Source of the DNA: a virus
IMG/VR virus record: IMGVR_UViG_3300037246_000761
Coordinates: 1 to 41,660 of that record
Strand: one strand, 5' to 3'
Length of the DNA: 41,660 nucleotides
In this document: in pieces, positions 39,815 to 41,660 of the stretch
Position numbering within the stretch: the first letter of the stretch is position 1
Layout of the letters: the number at the start of each line of letters is the position of its first letter
Position numbers and translations under genes: made by a program
Notes under the pieces: model-generated
Seen by the model: only the letters and a program-made list of their open reading frames with translations
Database searches by the model: none
What the model was told of the DNA's origin: nothing

Positions 39815-39843
39815 AAAGTACCATCTTTCCCTAGCTATGTAAA
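39815..39843 (-). promoter_or_regulatory. Fourth GGAAAG-family promoter, driving the terminase operon
   Basis: Reading leftwards: TTTACA (39843-39838), a 17-bp spacer with TAGCTAGGGAAAGATGG, and TACTTT (39820-39815). The TTTACATA start, GGAAAG core and spacing match the left-arm promoters at 4843, 6002 and 6933; the -10 is weak. It overlaps the end of the nuclease gene. Confidence 0.5.
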
Positions 39844-40292
39844 TCGTTTTTGTTATTTTGATCTCTGTATATTTGCAGTAGAGAGCTTATGAGGTGCCAG
39901 AAATCCTTCATCTGAACTTCATAGTCCGGGGGTGGAATAGGTAAAATTTTGCTTTTTATGTCCTCGCGATCAACGATCATACGAATACTTTTCTCTGCTT
40001 TCCATATTTTTACACCATCTTTAAACTCTACAATAAATAATGACATCGCACCAACGTTTTGCCATTTCTGAAGATTAACAGCTTGCGGTCCTATTAACTT
40101 ATAAGGAAATTTAGACAGTTTACAGTCCTCCCAATTCCCAGGAACATATTTTAATTCCCAAACTAACATTACATGTCGAACTAACCCAAGCACATCTGCA
40201 AACCCACTTTTCCCTTTAACCTCAATTCGCTCCAGTTTACCGGGGATTTTGAAGGAATTTTTGATTTTCTTCCAAGTCTTCGATTCAGACAT
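39831..40292 (-). CDS. PD-(D/E)XK-type nuclease (VRR-NUC/resolvase-like)
   Basis: 153 residues from ATG 40292, 7 nt after GGAG (ATG 40295 is too near). Core: G-F-A-D33-V-L-G-L, then V-W-E46-L-K48-Y, i.e. D-x12-E-x-K, with upstream Glu24. A later G-P-Q-A-V-N-L-Q-K-W block is typical of these small phage nucleases. Possible Holliday-junction or replication-linked endonuclease. First gene after the TGTACA array. Confidence 0.75.
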   Translation of the reverse strand: MSESKTWKKIKNSFKIPGKLERIEVKGKSGFADVLGLVRHVMLVWELKYVPGNWEDCKLSKFPYKLIGPQAVNLQKWQNVGAMSLFIVEFKDGVKIWKAEKSIRMIVDREDIKSKILPIPPPDYEVQMKDFWHLISSLLQIYRDQNNKNDLHS

Positions 40293-40340
40293 CATTTTTC
40301 TCCGTTTTCATCCTAATTTCAGCAGTCCCAAACTTTCTAG

Positions 40341-40591
40341 TGTACACTGTGTACACCTAAATCCCTGGCACTATTACAATGTATACTATTTGGTATATAT
40401 ATCCCATATATACCCTTTTTTAGCATATTCTATATAGTTACTATATTATAGTGTACAGTTGTACAGTTATATATAACTATATAATAATAAACCCGTTTCT
40501 GCTGTACAAGATGATGTACAAGCAGTTTTTCGTAAATGTACAGTTGTACACGGTGTACAGTTTTCACAAAATAGGTGTACAGTTGTGTACA
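40341..40591. repeat. Array of eleven TGTACA palindromes, candidate origin or operator region
   Basis: TGTACA starts at 40341, 40350, 40452, 40460, 40503, 40515, 40537, 40545, 40554, 40576 and 40586. Within groups the spacing is 8-12 bp, between groups 22, 22, 43 and 102 bp, roughly multiples of one helical turn. TGTACAGTTGTACA occurs twice, with a 2-nt-longer variant at 40576. An AT-rich stretch (40376-40495) lies among the sites. Looks like iterons with an unwinding element, or a cooperative operator upstream of the late genes. Confidence 0.85.
40392..40420 (+). terminator. Possible + strand intrinsic terminator / dyad in the control region
   Basis: GGTATATAT-atccc-ATATATACC (40392-40414) is a perfect 9-bp inverted repeat followed by CTTTTTT. 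It would act on + strand transcripts, although neighbouring genes are on the - strand. Could equally be part of an origin or operator. Confidence 0.35.
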
Positions 40592-40651
40592 GTAGTTTTT
40601 TCATCATAATTAAAAATCCTTTAAAATTCACAATTTCCCCGCTAATTTAAG

Positions 40652-40825
40652 TTATTTCTTCCTAAAATCACTATATCGAAATAACGATAATAATTTCCTT
40701 AAAACATCAGTTTCTTTATGTGGAAGTGCTTTAGCTATCTCTGGAATTGATTTCGATTTATAATTTTCAGTTAAATATTTTACTTGATTTGCTGTCCAAA
40801 CAATATTTAATGTATAACTTTCCAT
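40652..40825 (-). CDS. Small helix-turn-helix (Myb/SANT/GcrA-like) DNA-binding protein
   Basis: 57 residues from ATG 40825 with AGAGGA upstream. V-W-T-A-N-Q-V-K-Y-L-T near 9-19, then I-P-E-I-A-K-A-L near 28-35 and a third helix T-D-V-L-R-K-L-L near 40-47. This W-T...L...I-A-x-x-L plan is that of Myb/SANT or GcrA-type HTH modules. It ends 61 bp from the last TGTACA site and is a natural candidate to bind it, though this is inference. Confidence 0.6.
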   Translation of the reverse strand: MESYTLNIVWTANQVKYLTENYKSKSIPEIAKALPHKETDVLRKLLSLFRYSDFRKK

Positions 40826-40850
40826 TTCTTTTATTCCTCTCAAAACCCCG

Positions 40851-40965
40851 TGTCCTCAGTATAATATCATAAAACAACAAACTAAGCTCTAATTCTCAAT
40901 CAAAACACACCAAAAGAACTAATCTCCAGAATTATCTTTACTAACGTGTAATAAATGTTCCATTG
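40851..40965. other. Short spacer without a supported gene
   Basis: The only frame with a start is a 14-codon one (40919-40963, reverse strand, M-E-H-L-L-H-V), with AAGG just before it. I regard it as unproven. AACCCCG at 40844-40850 flanks this spacer. Confidence 0.4.
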
Positions 40966-41055
40966 TTAACCTTCCATTTTATATATTTGATAAAAAACGT
41001 AAATAACTAAAGCGATGAAAACGGCATAGGTTGCACTAAGGATATACTCTCCCAT
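40966..41055 (-). CDS. Very small single-span membrane protein, 29 residues
   Basis: ATG 41055-41053 overlaps the previous TAA (TAATG) and the frame ends at TAA 40968-40966. Hydrophobic from about 6 to 23 (S-A-T-Y-A-V-F-I-A-L-V-I-Y-V-F). Overlap with the upstream gene supports coupling. Function unknown. Confidence 0.4.
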   Translation of the reverse strand: MGEYILSATYAVFIALVIYVFYQIYKMEG

Positions 41056-41261
41056 TATTTCTCTCCCTGAACGTCTGGTGATTGCATAATATGGTTTGTT
41101 AGAGGTTTTATTGCTTCCTCTAAACACGCATCATCGCAACCACCGAAAATTGAATTGTTCTCATAATAATCACCATTAATAATCCAAGCTATTGAATATA
41201 ATAATCCCGATGCCCAAAAAAAGATGGCGAATATAATAATACTTTGTTTAATTGTCGGCAT
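41055..41261 (-). CDS. Small membrane protein with a cysteine pair
   Basis: 68 residues from ATG 41261, with GGAGG 5 nt upstream. One span (about 6-25, S-I-I-I-F-A-I-F-F-W-A-S-G-L), then G-G-C-D-D-A-C-L-E-E-A and a polar end. A C-x3-C motif on the outside of the membrane may form a disulphide. Overlaps the preceding gene by 14 nt. No family recognised. Confidence 0.6.
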   Translation of the reverse strand: MPTIKQSIIIFAIFFWASGLLYSIAWIINGDYYENNSIFGGCDDACLEEAIKPLTNHIMQSPDVQGEK

Positions 41262-41514
41262 TATCGCCTCCGTTTGGAACGTATAGTTCTTGCAGAACCT
41301 TAAGACGTTCTTCAATATCTATTAATATTTCTCTCTCACTTCGGGGCGGATTTAATCTATTAGCTTCCATTTCCTCCACGGTGTAGAGAACATCTGCATC
41401 TCGTAAAACCTGAACAGCGAAATTAAAGGTCGTGTACAGGACAAAGCATATGACCCCCACAAACATTGACGCATATAAGACATCTTTCATTTCTTCTTTA
41501 GTCGGCATTTTCAT
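41248..41514 (-). CDS. Small single-span membrane protein
   Basis: 88 residues from ATG 41514 with GGGAG 7 nt upstream. Span at about 14-34 (M-F-V-G-V-I-C-F-V-L-Y-T-T-F), then a charged helical tail (E-R-E-I-L-I-D-I-E-E-R-L-K-V-L) ending V-P-N-G-G-D. The end resembles that of the gene cut by the right edge. Function unknown. Confidence 0.6.
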   Translation of the reverse strand: MKMPTKEEMKDVLYASMFVGVICFVLYTTFNFAVQVLRDADVLYTVEEMEANRLNPPRSEREILIDIEERLKVLQELYVPNGGDNADN

Positions 41515-41541
41515 CTTATTTCTCCCGAACATAAAGTAATT

Positions 41542-41622
41542 TCATAATAGGTACTCCTCAAAAGCCATATAGAACATCAAGCCCATAATGACGATAAATA
41601 AAAACCATTCAAATATGCTCAC
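41542..41622 (-). CDS. Very small single-span membrane protein, 26 residues, GTG start
   Basis: GTG 41622-41620 overlaps the upstream TGA (GTGA), with GGGGG near 41630. Hydrophobic F-E-W-F-L-F-I-V-I-M-G-L-M-F-Y-M-A-F, TGA at 41544-41542. Tentative. Confidence 0.35.
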   Translation of the reverse strand: MSIFEWFLFIVIMGLMFYMAFEEYLL

Positions 41623-41660
41623 GATCCACCCCCTTCATCGGGAACGTTAAGTATTTGCAT
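41619..41660 (-). CDS. C-terminal end of a gene cut by the right edge
   Basis: Reading leftwards from the edge, a frame ends at TGA 41621-41619 with L-N-V-P-D-E-G-G-G-S. The ending is like V-L-Q-E-L-Y-V-P-N-G-G of the gene at 41248-41514, so a paralogue may lie beyond the window. Confidence 0.45.
   Translation of the reverse strand: MQILNVPDEGGGS

Larger units (their letters stand above)
40296..40651. other. Non-coding control region (356 bp)
   Basis: No credible gene on either strand. Holds eleven TGTACA palindromes, an AT-rich stretch, a 9-bp inverted repeat and a 12-bp palindrome (GTTATATATAAC, 40466-40477). Described separately below. Confidence 0.9.

Noticed and set aside
40249-40437. 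+ strand 62-codon frame across the nuclease start and control region
   Set aside because: No ribosome site, overlaps the start of the nuclease gene and TGTACA sites.
40919-40963. 14-codon reverse frame after the 29-residue gene
   Set aside because: Too short to support from sequence alone despite a weak AAGG upstream.

Overview
The window looks like part of a tailed-phage genome (siphovirus-type Caudoviricetes) or a close relative integrated elsewhere. Evidence: a complete morphogenesis series (small and large terminase, portal, Mu F-like minor head protein, XkdF-like protease, scaffold, decoration, major capsid, neck and tail-terminator proteins, tail tube, frameshifted G/GT tail chaperones, a 975-residue tape measure, J-like tip protein, S74 fibre) faces a short replication and nucleotide-metabolism arm. 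DNA is AT-rich (about one third G+C by eye). A lipoprotein/membrane spanin pair implies a Gram-negative host. The host cannot be named. I see no integrase, repressor, endolysin, tRNA or RNA polymerase.

Left arm, + strand (1-10346). It opens with an Nmad1/DUF1599-like protein (cut by the edge), a thymidylate-synthase-fold enzyme carrying the dCMP-specific Asp of T4 dCMP hydroxymethylase, a putative sliding clamp, and a family A DNA polymerase with Leu at the E. coli Phe762 position. All four overlap end to end. A dCMP deaminase follows, then many small soluble or membrane proteins in short operons, and a SNF2-like helicase. Three near-identical sigma70-type promoters (TTTACA-N17-TATAAT-like) with a conserved GGAAAG-containing spacer precede small operons here. 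Two of them share an upstream second box and a leader hairpin.

The + and - arms converge with no spacing at 10346/10347.

Right arm, - strand (41660 to 10347, read leftwards). Order: small membrane proteins and a small HTH protein; a 250-bp non-coding array of eleven TGTACA palindromes with AT-rich DNA (40341-40591); a PD-(D/E)XK nuclease; terminases; head genes; tail genes; fibre genes (one with seventeen repeats of about 21 residues); and a lysis cassette (holin candidate, overlapping i-/o-spanins, further membrane proteins). Internal promoters with dyads precede the lysis genes (13642, 11748), and another precedes the protease (33478). A weaker copy of the left-arm promoter lies before the small terminase gene.

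Most notable: the TGTACA array (candidate origin or late control region), the predicted cytosine-modification pair at the left end, the shared promoter/operator family, strong over-representation of the word CGGGGTT on both strands, a programmed -1 frameshift site in the tail chaperone, a nested scaffold start, and several very short overlapping genes (under 60 codons) that ordinary gene callers would miss.
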